A DNA stretch of 64,000 bases from Chordicoccus furentiruminis (GCF_019355395.1 NZ_CP048829.1:1577501-1641500); one strand, 5' to 3'. Positions 21,428-31,352 are shown, counted from the stretch's first letter. Numbers and translations are program-made. Notes: generated by a model not told the origin, from the sequence alone.

Positions 21428-23210
21428 GGGTCAATCACTTTTTCTGTGTGCTTGATGGTTACTGGTTACGTACGCCACCCTTGACTGAACCTGTCAGAAA
21501 CGCTGCGGCTTAAGTGCCGACGGTGAAGAACTCAAGAACAGCCTGCCTTCTTCACCATATCGGCTGCTCAGTATAGCGTTTCTGCCAGAACCCGCCAAGG
21601 GCAGGCCCTGCTTCGCAGGGTGGCTGTTTCTATGCCTCAGGCTCAGGAGCCTAAGAACAGCCTGCTTATAACACTTTGCACCTTTACACTTGAATAAAAG
21701 AAGGATCATCCTGTAAGGTTGTACGTATCATCCTGGCAAGATGAGATACCACAATCCAAAGGAGACCCTTCATCATGCAGTATATCCGACCTGAGGCTGA
21801 CGGACAACTCACATTTGCAGAATCAACAGATTTTTTGATGATTCCGTGCTGCCTGTATGGCTTCCATAATACGGAGACTACCGTTCATGAAGCGGTATCC
21901 GGCAGAAAAGTCTTCTGCTACCACGGTACGCTGGATGTCCCTCCGGAAGAAACGGTCTGTCCGGAGTGCGGCGCGAGGATGCATGTGAACCAGCATCCGG
22001 AGATCACTCTGCGGCATCTTTGCATCGGCGGGAATCTCTCCAGTGTTGTGTTTCCGCATAACCAGTTTCGGTGTCCGGAATGCGGCGGGACACATTCCCA
22101 GTTCATCTCTTTTAAAGCGGATGGGCACCGGATCACGGAAGAACTGTACCAGTACACCCGGGATCTTTTGGCTCATGGAACATATACACTCAAGCAGGTT
22201 TCCGAGATCACCGGCCTTGGGAAAAACGTTGTCAAGGCAATCGATAAAAAGCGCCTGCAGGATGCGTATACGATTGACGGCAAAAAGCTGCGTAAGCCGG
22301 AACATAAGGCAAAGTTTCTTGGTATCGATGAGTTCAAGCTGCATAACGGGCACCGCTACGCTACGCACATCATCGACATGGAGCGCGGCCACGTCCTCTG
22401 GATCGGCCACGGCAAGAAGAAGCAGGTCGTCTACGACTTCATTGACCATGTCGGGATGGAGTGGATGGAAAGCGTAGAAGCTGTCGCCTGCGACATGAAT
22501 TCCGATTTCCAGGAGGCCTTCGAGGAGCGCTGCGAATGGATCCAGCCGGTATTCGACTACTTCCACATCGTCAAAAACTTCAATGATAAGGTGGTCAGCG
22601 AAGTCCGGCGCGATGAGCAGAGACGGCTCACTGAAGAAGGAAACCTCGAAGCAGCCAGGGCACTCAAGCGCACCCGCTATATCCTTACGTCCAGCCGCTC
22701 GACCCTTCAGCGGAAGGATCAGGAAGCATCTGAGGGCAAAGTGTTGTCAAAGGGCGGCGGTCTCTTCAATAAGGAAGAGGTCATCCGGAAGTCCGGATAT
22801 GAGGCAAAGTATGACGCGCTCCTTGCGGAAAACGAGCTCCTGTTCACGCTGGATCTCATCAAGGAGAAACTCAGCGAGGCGTACCGGCAGACCAGTGAAG
22901 TAGTCATGGCGGAGATGATGACTGAGACCATAGATATCTGCTTCGCCACAGGGAACAGACATCTGCGGTGGTTCGGCCGCCTGATTGAAAACCACTTTGA
23001 AGGTATCATTGCCCATGCGACTTACCGGATCTCAGCCGGAAAGATCGAAGGACTGAACAACAAGATCAAAACACTCAGGCGGCAGGGCTATGGCTATCCA
23101 GATGACGAATACTTCTTCCTGAAGATCTTCGACATCAGCCGTCGGGACTATGACCGGAACCCTGCATCACACAGAAAATGTGACTGAGCCATTTTTGAAT
23201 CGGTCCCCTA
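21428..23210 (+). mobile_element. ISL3-family insertion sequence (complete-looking)
   Basis: The left end starts GGGTCAATCACTTTTT, nearly the same as the left end of the second copy at 53243. The right end near CGGTCCCCTA is a diverged counterpart. The transposase inside is intact. The exact right boundary is uncertain. Confidence 0.75.
21775..23187 (+). CDS. ISL3-family transposase
   Basis: A 470-aa transposase with two zinc-finger-like CxxC pairs (CPECGARM, CPECGGTH), an HTH region (GTYTLKQVSEITGLGKNVVKAI) and an ISL3 DDE domain: LGIDEFKLHNGHRYATHIID, then VACDMNSDFQEAFEERC and FDYFHIVKNFNDKVVSEVR, ending AGKIEGLNNKIKTLRRQGYGYPD. It is full length and similar in length and layout to the transposase at 53543. 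An AAAGGAG ribosome site precedes the ATG. Confidence 0.92.
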   Translation: MQYIRPEADGQLTFAESTDFLMIPCCLYGFHNTETTVHEAVSGRKVFCYHGTLDVPPEETVCPECGARMHVNQHPEITLRHLCIGGNLSSVVFPHNQFRCPECGGTHSQFISFKADGHRITEELYQYTRDLLAHGTYTLKQVSEITGLGKNVVKAIDKKRLQDAYTIDGKKLRKPEHKAKFLGIDEFKLHNGHRYATHIIDMERGHVLWIGHGKKKQVVYDFIDHVGMEWMESVEAVACDMNSDFQEAFEERCEWIQPVFDYFHIVKNFNDKVVSEVRRDEQRRLTEEGNLEAARALKRTRYILTSSRSTLQRKDQEASEGKVLSKGGGLFNKEEVIRKSGYEAKYDALLAENELLFTLDLIKEKLSEAYRQTSEVVMAEMMTETIDICFATGNRHLRWFGRLIENHFEGIIAHATYRISAGKIEGLNNKIKTLRRQGYGYPDDEYFFLKIFDISRRDYDRNPASHRKCD

Positions 23211-23377
23211 CATTGTGGACAGGTCTATCAGTGCGCCTATTCATATGCGGATAACTCGTTTTCAAAAAGCGAGATACGATTTTCAAAGGGTTTCTCCCGT
23301 GGGTTTGGGAAATCCCAACCTCGGTGAATCATTCAGGTTAAATTTCTTAAAATTTCATTCCCGGAGTATCAAAAACC

Positions 23378-24890
23378 GTGTACAAAGCAAATAACAATAA
23401 GCAAAATTCCCTTGATGATTTCGAACAGCCTATGGGTATGCATCTCAATGCGGAGAACCGTTGGGTTCGGCTGGCAAAAATCATTCCGTGGAGCAAATAC
23501 GAGAGCAGGTACTCCGACCTCTTCAGAAGCATAACAGGAAATGTTGCCAAACCTTTTCAGATGGCACTCGGTTCGTTGATCATTCAAAAAGACTTGGATT
23601 CTCCGGCCGTGAGCTTGTAGAGCAGATCATCGAGAATCCGTATCTGCAATACTTCATCGGTCTTCCAAAGTATCAGGAGACTGCCTCGTTTGATCCCAGC
23701 GCACTGGTTTCATTCCGTAAACGCATTGATCTGGATATGGCGGTGTTCCTCAATGATTCGATCCTGGCGGACACATCCGCAGAACTGCCAGAACGTAAAA
23801 GGCTGTCGAAGAAACATGACAGAGGCAGGAACGATAAAGGCAATCCATCCGGTGGCGGCAAACTTGCAGAGGCTAAGCAGCCAGAGGGTCAGAAAACTGA
23901 AACAGCTTCTCCGTCCAACACTGGTGATAAAAAATCAGCATAGTCAGATGAGCAGCAAGCCAACGCAGGAACATTGATGATTGATGCCACATGCGCTCCG
24001 TCCAATGTCCGCTTCCCGCAGGACTTTTCACTTCTGAACGAGTCCAGAGAGAATTGGGAGGGATTATTCGCAGGATCTGTAAGGATAACGGAGAACACCT
24101 TCCAAGGACATACTTCCGGGAAGCCAGGAAGAACTACCTTGGACTGGCAAAATGCAGACGCAAAGATTCAAAGAAGATCCGGAAGGTCATCCGTAAGCAG
24201 CCTGGCTATGTGAAGCGTGATCTCGGATACATCGATGAATACCTGGGAAAGGGATATGTCCTGCAGCCGAAGGAACAAAAACGGCTGGAAACAATCCGAA
24301 AGGTCTGCAAACAGCAGAAAGAGATGTTCGACAACCACAGCCACAAGGTTGCGGACCGTATCGTAAGCCTGAGTCAGCCATATATCAGGCCGATTGTTCG
24401 CGGAAAGGCCAAGTCACCGGTTAAATTCGGAGTCAAGTTCGATCTCAGTGTCGACGAGCAGCATTTGGACGGATCGAGAAGATCACCTTTGATGCCTATA
24501 ACGAGCCGTCAACCCTGCATGGTGCCATTAAAAGATACAAGAAACGGACCGGGCACTATCCTGAACGAGTTCTGGAGGATCAGATCGATCGGAACCGTGA
24601 GATACGGAAAAACTTTAAGGAACATGGAATCCGGATGGATGGTCCAAAACTCGGCAGGCCTAGTGCAGCGCCTTCCAAAGAAGAACGGCGCACAGCCTGC
24701 CGGGATAACACCGACCGTATAGAAGTCGGACGCAGCTTCAGTTTGAGCAAGCGCTGCTACGGATTGGGACTGATCAGGACCAAACTTGAAGAAACCTCAT
24801 ATGGATCGGTTGGTCTTTCAATCTTCGTGACGAACCTGTTCAGAATCCTGGACAGGTCTGGAGTATTGTTTTTTGTTTTTTTCAAGGAAC
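23378..24890 (+). pseudogene. IS1182-like transposase, multiply frameshifted
   Basis: Pieces of one transposase appear in order in different frames. First is NSLDDFEQPMGMHLNAENRWVRLAKIIPW, then ELVEQIIENPYLQYFIGLPKYQ with FDPSALVSFRKRI. Next come MIDATCAPSNVRFPQDFSLLNESRE and RKNYLGLAKCRRKDSKKIRKVI, and finally CYGLGLIRTKLEETSYGSVGLS. At least three frameshifts are needed to join them. It is a dead insertion sequence; the ends were not resolved. Confidence 0.85.
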
Positions 24891-25205
24891 GGTTCCGTGG
24901 CGCCCTGAGTGCCAACGGAATTAACCGAACCGGACTCATTTTGATGTTGAGCCCGCTGTGATTTGATTTTTGTCGGTCTGCCGCCGATGATTTTTGTGAT
25001 CGGCCAGTGGACAGCAAAAAAGGAAGTCGACTTAAACAGCAGACATTAACTACACTGATTATAAAATTAGTTGCAAGATCCAGCTCGAATAAGCCGTTTT
25101 GAAGATGGTTTGTTGAGTGAAAAAGGACGCTTCAGATATTATAAAGCGGCAGATAGATACGGAAATATACGGAAACAGAATTCAGACAACATCCATGAGT
25201 TGTTA

Positions 25206-25221
25206 TGTTTCACGTGAAACA
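25206..25221. promoter_or_regulatory. parS: parS site 4
   Basis: Perfect TGTTTCACGTGAAACA, 270 bp upstream of parA. It is the parS copy closest to the genes encoding its binding protein. Confidence 0.97.
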
Positions 25222-25410
25222 TACTTGACAAATACATGGGTGAACTGAAATATGCAATGTTCAGATAAGTACTTGAAACTATGCAGGTCTTGCAGCAGGT
25301 TTGCTTCTGTCAGCGAACGGTTGTGATTGCTGAGTTTGATTATGCAACAAATTGACGGCTTCAGTATGGGACAAAGGATGGATTCTCTCGTTTTCTTTAA
25401 TGTATACGCG

Positions 25411-25419
25411 TGTTATAAT
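25411..25419 (+). promoter_or_regulatory. Probable parAB promoter (extended -10)
   Basis: TGTTATAAT is an extended -10 (TGnTATAAT) 70 bp before parA. No good -35 is seen at the proper distance, which extended -10 promoters tolerate. Confidence 0.5.
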
Positions 25420-25489
25420 GGCCGTATCTGCAAAACGACATGACGGGTGATGTTTCTGCACATCAGGCTGCAAGTAAAGGAAGTACGTA

Positions 25490-26257
25490 ATGGGCAAAAT
25501 TATCGCGATCTCCAATCAAAAAGGCGGCGTTGGAAAGTCAACGACTGCCATAAACCTTTCTGCGTGTCTGGCAGAACGCTTGAAAAAAGTCTTGATTATT
25601 GACTTGGACCCTCAGGGAAATACGACGAGCGGGCTTGGAATTGATCGAAATGAAGCCGAACATACCGTATATGATTTACTTGAGGGAGGCGCTGATGTTG
25701 AAACATGCCAGATCCGTACTGAGTTCGGCAGACTGTACGTTGTTCCGTCAAACGTTGACCTGGCTGGCGCTGAGATTGAAATGATGGATATGCAGGACAG
25801 GGAGTTTTTGCTTAAAAAGGCTTTAGCAGACGCTCGGAAAAAATATGACTATATTTTGATAGACTGTCCGCCTTCGTTGTCATTATTGACATTGAATGCT
25901 TTATGCGCTTCCGATAGTGTGCTGATTCCGGTTCAGTGCGAGTATTACGCATTGGAGGGACTCACGCAGTTGATGAAGACTGTGAATCTTGTGAAGGAGA
26001 GACTGAATCCCGATTTGTCTGTGAACGGAATTGTCTTCACAATGTATGATGGCAGAACCAATTTATCGGCCGATGTTGTGAAAAACGTCAAGGACAACCT
26101 TGACGTATATGTTTATAAAACAATTATCCCGCGAAATGTCCGTCTTGCGGAATCTCCAAGCTACGGGCTTCCAATTATTCGATATGATTCTCATTCTACT
26201 GGAGCGAAGAGCTATCGGGAACTTGCTCATGAATTTGTAAAGAGGAGGAAGAACTGA
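25490..26257 (+). CDS. parA: Chromosome partitioning ATPase ParA/Soj
   Basis: A 255-aa ParA-type ATPase that works with ParB in origin segregation and, in Firmicutes, modulates DnaA. The deviant Walker A is KGGVGKSTTAINLSA at residues 10-24. Walker A' and B parts are IDLDPQGNTTSGLG and YILIDCPPSLSLLT. A VFTMYDGRTNLS stretch and the C-terminal YDSHSTGAKSYRELAHE are typical of Soj. The stop overlaps the parB ATG by one base, so expression is coupled. Confidence 0.96.
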   Translation: MGKIIAISNQKGGVGKSTTAINLSACLAERLKKVLIIDLDPQGNTTSGLGIDRNEAEHTVYDLLEGGADVETCQIRTEFGRLYVVPSNVDLAGAEIEMMDMQDREFLLKKALADARKKYDYILIDCPPSLSLLTLNALCASDSVLIPVQCEYYALEGLTQLMKTVNLVKERLNPDLSVNGIVFTMYDGRTNLSADVVKNVKDNLDVYVYKTIIPRNVRLAESPSYGLPIIRYDSHSTGAKSYRELAHEFVKRRKN

Positions 26258-27945
26258 TGCCGAAAAGAGGCGGATTAGGACGGGGACTGGACGCACTGAT
26301 CCCGCCGGAACGAAAGAAACAAAAAGCGTCAAAAACAGATGAAAACGAAGTGACGATTGAGAAAGGTGTCAAGTCGACAAAGAAGGAAAAAGCCAGGGCA
26401 AAGCAGCAGAAAAACTTGCAGATCCGAAAAGAAACTTCTTCGGAATCCAAAAACGAAGGGCTGAATGGCGAAGAAAAGGATGAATCAATCATCTTTGACT
26501 TTGAGGCACCGATTGTCTTTGGAAATGGTAAGAAAGAGAATGCGTCATTAATCGAATCACAGAACATCCCTGCGGAGAACGCGGATTCGGATTTTGCCGA
26601 TGAAGCCATCGATCCTGCAGGTAGAAGTACAGATGATGCGATAAGCCGAGATGAGATTGACAGCGCTGCTGAAGAGGAAGATCAGCCTCTCTCTACTCCG
26701 AATTCTGCCGAGCGTGACAGTGAGCTTGAATTGAAGACGACGGAACTTACCACTGCAGATGAATCTGTTTTGAACAAGAATGATGCACAGACATCCGTTG
26801 CAAAGAATGGAGAGGAAAAGCAGGAATTGCCGGAATCAGATCAGGATACGTCTTCCGAAGATACGGTGCACTCAGATGACATAGAAACAGTAAAGAACCT
26901 GAACGAGGCAGACGATAGAAACAATACTGAAAAATCAGATATTCCTGCTTCGCCTTCTAATATTGAGAAAACAAGTGATGAAGAAAACGGGGATCATCAC
27001 AGACTAAGTATGAGTTTCGATTCGGATTCTTTTCGAGGTACTGAAGAAGATGACATGAATGAAACTGAATTCGATCGTGAAGGCCCTCATACGAATGCAT
27101 TCGAGACTTCAGAAGAAGAGGTGAAAAAGGAGAGCGACAGAAATACTGAACGCGGAGAGGTGATCATGATGCGGATCTCACTTGTGGAGCCGAATCGGGA
27201 TCAGCCACGCAAGTATTTTGACGATGATGCCATTGATGAACTGGCAGATTCAATCCGACAGTTCGGGATTATTCAGCCTCTTCTGGTCCAGAAGAAAGAT
27301 GATTACTATCAGATTATCGCAGGTGAAAGGCGGTGGAGGGCGGCGAAAAAGTGCGGCCTGAAGGAAGTGCCTGTCATAATTCGCCGATTTTCGAATCAGG
27401 AAGCGGTTGAAGTCGCGCTGATCGAAAATATACAGAGGGAGGATTTAAATCCGATTGAAGAAGCCAGAGCGTATCAGCGGCTGGTGAACGAATATGCGCT
27501 GAGCCAGGAGGAGGTCGCCGGAAGGGTATCGAAGAGTCGATCGGCTGTGACAAACTCCATGCGTCTTCTTCGCCTGGATGAATCAATTCAGGCGATGGTT
27601 GAGACGGGGGCTATTTCTGAAGGTCATGCCAGAACGCTGATTCCGCTTCCGACTGCAAAAGAGCAGCTTGAACTGGCTGAGAGAATTATAAAGGAAAAAC
27701 TTTCTGTAAGACAGACGGAGAAGCTGGTCAAAGAACTGCTGAAGCCGTCAGAGAAGAAACGCAGGCAGACGGATGAAAAAAGAGATGTTCTTCTGCAAGA
27801 ACTCTCCGAGCAACTCAAGCATTCCTTAGGAACGAAAGTGAGTATTCGTCAGAGCGGAAAAAATAAGGGGAAAATCGAGATTGAGTATTACTCGGACGAA
27901 GAGCTCGACCGACTATATGAACTTCTTCGTTCATTAAACGCATAA
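26257..27945 (+). CDS. parB: ParB/Spo0J with a ~280-residue acidic linker
   Basis: A CTP-dependent DNA clamp that loads at parS. The extreme N-terminus PKRGGLGRGLDALIP is the usual ParA-stimulating motif. Next comes an unusual low-complexity, Glu/Asp/Ser-rich stretch at about residues 20-300. The ParB CTPase core then begins at MMRISLVEPNRDQPRK (about residue 304), with GERRWRA near 356 and ENIQREDLNPIEEA near 390. The parS-reading HTH is LSQEEVAGRVSKSRSAVTNSMRLL, and the dimerisation domain is at the end. At 562 aa it is about twice the usual 280-300. The four parS sites nearby are its expected targets. Confidence 0.95.
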   Translation: MPKRGGLGRGLDALIPPERKKQKASKTDENEVTIEKGVKSTKKEKARAKQQKNLQIRKETSSESKNEGLNGEEKDESIIFDFEAPIVFGNGKKENASLIESQNIPAENADSDFADEAIDPAGRSTDDAISRDEIDSAAEEEDQPLSTPNSAERDSELELKTTELTTADESVLNKNDAQTSVAKNGEEKQELPESDQDTSSEDTVHSDDIETVKNLNEADDRNNTEKSDIPASPSNIEKTSDEENGDHHRLSMSFDSDSFRGTEEDDMNETEFDREGPHTNAFETSEEEVKKESDRNTERGEVIMMRISLVEPNRDQPRKYFDDDAIDELADSIRQFGIIQPLLVQKKDDYYQIIAGERRWRAAKKCGLKEVPVIIRRFSNQEAVEVALIENIQREDLNPIEEARAYQRLVNEYALSQEEVAGRVSKSRSAVTNSMRLLRLDESIQAMVETGAISEGHARTLIPLPTAKEQLELAERIIKEKLSVRQTEKLVKELLKPSEKKRRQTDEKRDVLLQELSEQLKHSLGTKVSIRQSGKNKGKIEIEYYSDEELDRLYELLRSLNA

Positions 27946-27955
27946 GGGGAGAAAA

Positions 27956-28474
27956 ATGAATACCGTGTTTGATGCGATGGGGATTGATGCCGGCGTGATG
28001 ATTATTCTGCTGCTGGTGCTGGAAATTGTCCTGCTGATCGCTGTTTTCAGCAGTTCTATGAAAATCAGGCGGCTGAATGCAAAGTATACGAGCTTTATGA
28101 AGGGTCAGAACGGTGTCTCGCTTGAAAAAGACATCAATAAAAAGATGACCCGGATCGATAAATATGCGAACAGCATCGGGTCGCTTGATGAAACGATTCA
28201 AGCCATCTCAGATGTCCAGAAAAAGAGTATTCACAAGTATGGAATTGTGAAGTATGATGCATTTGATGATGTAGGCGGAAAACTCAGCTTTGTTCTTGCG
28301 CTTCTGGATGACAGCGACAGCGGATTTGTTTTGAACGCGGTTCACAGCAAAGATAATTGTTTTCTGTACATCAAGGAAATTGTGAAGGGTGAATCCTACA
28401 TCCTGCTGAGCAGTGAAGAGGTGGAAGCTCTGCGGATTGCCCGTCGGTACGGGGTGGAAGAAGCCGTTGACTGA
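27956..28474 (+). CDS. DUF4446 family protein
   Basis: A 172-aa protein with one N-terminal membrane segment (residues 11-32, MIILLLVLEIVLLIAVFSSS), a basic/helical part, then a compact domain (KYGIVKYDAFDDVGGKLSFVLALLDDSDSGFVLNAVHS). This matches DUF4446 (function unknown), which often follows parB in Clostridia. It starts 10 bp after parB and is probably in the same transcript. Confidence 0.85.
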   Translation: MNTVFDAMGIDAGVMIILLLVLEIVLLIAVFSSSMKIRRLNAKYTSFMKGQNGVSLEKDINKKMTRIDKYANSIGSLDETIQAISDVQKKSIHKYGIVKYDAFDDVGGKLSFVLALLDDSDSGFVLNAVHSKDNCFLYIKEIVKGESYILLSSEEVEALRIARRYGVEEAVD

Positions 28475-28559
28475 GAGGTCAACGGGACAGCAGTATACGC
28501 CTGACAGAGAAAAGCCGGCCTGAATCGCCTGACCGGTATGACAGATTAAGAGGAATAAG

Positions 28560-29852
28560 ATGCTTGATATTAAATTTTTAAGAGAAAATCCGGATGCAGT
28601 AAAAGACAACATCAGAAAGAAATTTGAGGATCAAAAGCTTCCGCTTGTTGATGAAGTGATCGCACTTGATAAGAGAAACCGTGAGATCAAGGTGGAAGTA
28701 CAGGCTATGCAGGCCGAGGTGAATAAGACTTCCAAGCAGATCGGTGCGCTGATGAAGCAGGGAAAGAAAGAGGAAGCGACACAGATCAGGGATGATATTG
28801 CCAGAAGCAAAGGAAAAATTTCAGAGCTGGAAGCTGAGGAACGGCAGGTCGAAGCGGACATCCGCAAACGTATGCTGGTCATTCCGAATATGATTGATCC
28901 GTCGGTTCCGATCGGTAAGGATGATTCGGAAAATGTCGAGATCGAGCGTTTCGGCGATCCGGTTGTTCCGGATTTTGAGATCCCTTATCATACGGATATT
29001 ATTGCCCGGTTTGATGGCCTGGATCTTGATGCGGCGAGAGACCGCGTAGCGGGCAATGGATTCTATTATCTGATCGGCGATATTGCCCGTCTTCATTCCG
29101 CGGTTCTCGCATATGCGCGTGATTTCATGATCGGAAAGGGATTTACTTACGTCATTCCACCGTTCATGATTCGGGGCGATGTGGTTGACGGTGTGATGAG
29201 CTTCGAGGAAATGGATGCGATGATGTATAAGATCGAGGGAGAGGATCTCTACCTGATCGGTACGTCCGAGCACAGCATGATCGGCCGTTTCAAAAACCAG
29301 ATCATTGACGAGGAAAAGCTGCCGCTGACACTGACGTCCTACTCGCCCTGCTTCCGGAAGGAAAAAGGCGCGCATGGCATTGAGGAGAAGGGGCTGTATC
29401 GAATCCATCAGTTCGAAAAGCAGGAAATGATCGTCATCTGCAGACCGGAAGAGAGCATGAAGTGGTTTGAGCAGATGTGGAAGTACACAGTTGAACTTTT
29501 CCGTTCTATGGAGATCCCTGTGCGCACATTGGAGTGCTGCTCGGGCGATCTTGCGGATCTGAAGGTGAAATCTCTGGATGTGGAGGCCTGGTCGCCGCGT
29601 CAGAAGAAGTATTTTGAGGTTGGATCATGTTCCAACCTGGGTGATGCTCAGGCACGTCGTCTTCAGATCAGAGTGAAAGGTGAGGACGGCAAAAAATATC
29701 TAGCGCATACACTGAACAATACGGTAGTGGCTCCGCCGAGAATGCTGATCGCTTTTCTTGAGAATCATCTCCAGAAAGACGGATCCGTTACGATTCCGGA
29801 GGTTCTCTGGCCGTATATGGGCGGCACAAAGGTGCTGGTTCCGAAAAAGTGA
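28560..29852 (+). CDS. serS: Seryl-tRNA synthetase
   Basis: Class II synthetase charging tRNA-Ser. It is 430 aa: an N-terminal coiled-coil tRNA-binding arm (residues about 30-105, KTSKQIGALMKQGKKEEA) and the catalytic core with motif 2 FRKEKGAHGIEEKGLYRIHQFEKQE. Motif 3 lies near NTVVAPPRMLIAFLENHLQKDGS. AGAGGAA precedes the ATG. No T-box structure is evident in the 85 bp before it, so induction by serine starvation is not supported here. Confidence 0.96.
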   Translation: MLDIKFLRENPDAVKDNIRKKFEDQKLPLVDEVIALDKRNREIKVEVQAMQAEVNKTSKQIGALMKQGKKEEATQIRDDIARSKGKISELEAEERQVEADIRKRMLVIPNMIDPSVPIGKDDSENVEIERFGDPVVPDFEIPYHTDIIARFDGLDLDAARDRVAGNGFYYLIGDIARLHSAVLAYARDFMIGKGFTYVIPPFMIRGDVVDGVMSFEEMDAMMYKIEGEDLYLIGTSEHSMIGRFKNQIIDEEKLPLTLTSYSPCFRKEKGAHGIEEKGLYRIHQFEKQEMIVICRPEESMKWFEQMWKYTVELFRSMEIPVRTLECCSGDLADLKVKSLDVEAWSPRQKKYFEVGSCSNLGDAQARRLQIRVKGEDGKKYLAHTLNNTVVAPPRMLIAFLENHLQKDGSVTIPEVLWPYMGGTKVLVPKK

Positions 29853-29978
29853 GACGTGATGCCCCGGCGACGGACTTTGCTGCAAATGACGCGGGCTGAA
29901 AACGGACCTGCGGAGAGCCGGGATGAAGCTGTCAACCAGTGTTTTGCCCCCGTCCTTTCGGGCGGGGTGAGTTTGTCT

Positions 29979-30857
29979 ATGCATACATACCTTGAGTCAA
30001 TCGGATTTAAGCGGATCACAGGACACCGCGAGCTGGAACGTCTCAACCGTGACACGGTCCTGAACTTTGACAGACGCTCGCTTTTTAAAAATGATTCCGG
30101 ACGAGTATACGGCGCTTTTTCAAAGAACTACGCGGCGGAAATCGGAATTACGGTCTGCGGTGAATTTGATGAGAATGGAGATTTTCATCCGGAATACTCG
30201 CTTCCGTTTTTTACCGGCGCAACGGTCAGCATGAACCAATCTGTTGACTTTGAGAAACATGCCGGAGAGGAGTCTTATGCAGGCGCGTGCGAGGATCCGA
30301 GAATCGGGGCAACCGTCATCTTCTATCTGCTGAATATGGGAGAATACAAGGCAGCTGCGACGAAGACACCGCTTTCGCTTGATCCCCGTTCGATCCGGCT
30401 TTCCGCTCTGGCAAGGGAGGGGACGATTCTGCTCCCTGTTTATCAGTCAGAATCGGATGAGCAGCAGGGAATCAAGGCCAGAGAGAGGCAGATTAAGCTG
30501 ATATCAGATGCCCGCGGAGGGGATGAGGAGGCAATTGATGCGCTGACGGCGGAGGACATGAAGGATTACTCCATTATTTCGAAGCGCATTCAGAATGAGG
30601 ATGTTTTTTCCATTGTCGAAACCTGTTTCCTTCCTTACGGCATCGAGTGCGATCAGTACAGTATCTGTGCCAATATTCTTTCCTGCACGCCGGTCAGAAA
30701 CTTATACACAAATGAACTGATGTATCAGATGCAGGTGGAAACCTGTGATGTCAAGTTGGATGTTTGTATCAATGCGGATTCTCTGGAAGGTGTGCCCAAG
30801 GCAGGACGCAGATTCCGCGGGCTGATCTGGCTTCAGGGAAGTGTGGATTTCGGCTGA
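29979..30857 (+). CDS. DUF3881 family protein
   Basis: A 292-aa protein starting MHTYLESIGFKRITGHRELERL. It has the layout of the DUF3881 family known mainly from Lachnospiraceae: an N-terminal HSFL-like start, NYAAEIGITVCGEFDENGDFHPEYSLPF, a middle part with acidic stretches, and a C-terminal FRGLIWLQGSVDF. Function is unknown. An 8-bp GC hairpin (29948-29967) lies just before the ATG and could terminate serS transcription or affect this gene's translation. Confidence 0.75.
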   Translation: MHTYLESIGFKRITGHRELERLNRDTVLNFDRRSLFKNDSGRVYGAFSKNYAAEIGITVCGEFDENGDFHPEYSLPFFTGATVSMNQSVDFEKHAGEESYAGACEDPRIGATVIFYLLNMGEYKAAATKTPLSLDPRSIRLSALAREGTILLPVYQSESDEQQGIKARERQIKLISDARGGDEEAIDALTAEDMKDYSIISKRIQNEDVFSIVETCFLPYGIECDQYSICANILSCTPVRNLYTNELMYQMQVETCDVKLDVCINADSLEGVPKAGRRFRGLIWLQGSVDFG

Positions 30858-30972
30858 TGTTGGATTTGCAGGAGCGAAAATCTTTACATTTCAGCCGGAA
30901 GATGATATCCTTAGTAGGAATGCGGATTCTCGTGACGCGGGAATCCGTGCATATCAAAAGCAGTGAATGCCT

Positions 30973-31012
30973 GTCTCTGTAGCTCAGCAGGATAGAGCGT
31001 CCGCCTCCTAAG
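30973..31012 (+). pseudogene. Duplicated 5' half of tRNA-Arg(CCU)
   Basis: From the acceptor 5' strand through the D arm to the anticodon loop (ending CCTCCTAAG), this is identical, apart from one base, to the 5' half of the tRNA 267 bp downstream. After the loop the sequence diverges completely and no matching 3' half follows. It cannot fold as a tRNA. Confidence 0.85.
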
Positions 31013-31239
31013 AACGTTTTTAACAAACGACTCGGAGGATCCTGAATAACAGGATGGGCGTTCGATCCGAACCGACTGCGGGACAAAAATGAGCGAAAGT
31101 TCTAACGAAGGCGTTATGGGTGTTATGAAACACCCGCCCCGTATTAGACGATTTTCATTAGACGTTTTAGAACTTTTCCTCGCGAGGGCCCGATCCTCCA
31201 AGGTCAGAAAACCTTGAAAATACGGGAAAAATTAAAGAT

Positions 31240-31313
31240 GTTTCTGTAGCTCAGCAGGATAGAGCGTCCGCCTCCTAAGCGGAAGGTCGTGGGTTCGAAT
31301 CCCGCCAGGAACG
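31240..31313 (+). tRNA. tRNA-Arg (anticodon CCU)
   Basis: Complete 74-nt cloverleaf. The acceptor GTTTCTG pairs with CAGGAAC (one G-U), the D stem is GCTC/GAGC, and the anticodon stem TCCGC/GCGGA has loop CTCCTAA with anticodon CCT. The T arm is GTGGG-TTCGAAT-CCCGC and the discriminator is G. CCA is not encoded. It reads AGG arginine codons. Confidence 0.95.
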
Positions 31314-31325
31314 CTAATTTGGAGG

Positions 31326-31352
31326 GCGGGGACCGAAAAAATCGGTTCCCGC
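31326..31352 (+). terminator. tRNA-Arg terminator
   Basis: 11-bp stem GCGGGGACCGA / TCGGTTCCCGC (one G-U) with a 5-nt A loop, followed by TTCTTCT, 12 bp after the tRNA. Confidence 0.9.

Larger units (their letters stand above)
24891..25489. other. Non-coding region upstream of parA
   Basis: About 600 bp without a gene. It contains parS site 4 and the probable parA promoter. The first 100 bp are the tail of the decayed insertion sequence. Confidence 0.6.

Noticed and set aside
28475..28559. T-box riboswitch before serS
   Set aside because: Only 85 bp, no T-box motif (TGGNACC) and no antiterminator.
30973..31313. Group I intron in tRNA-Arg(CCU)
   Set aside because: tRNA-Arg(CCU) is a known intron host, but here the 5' half is repeated before the complete tRNA and no separate 3' half follows the first copy, so this is duplication, not an intron.
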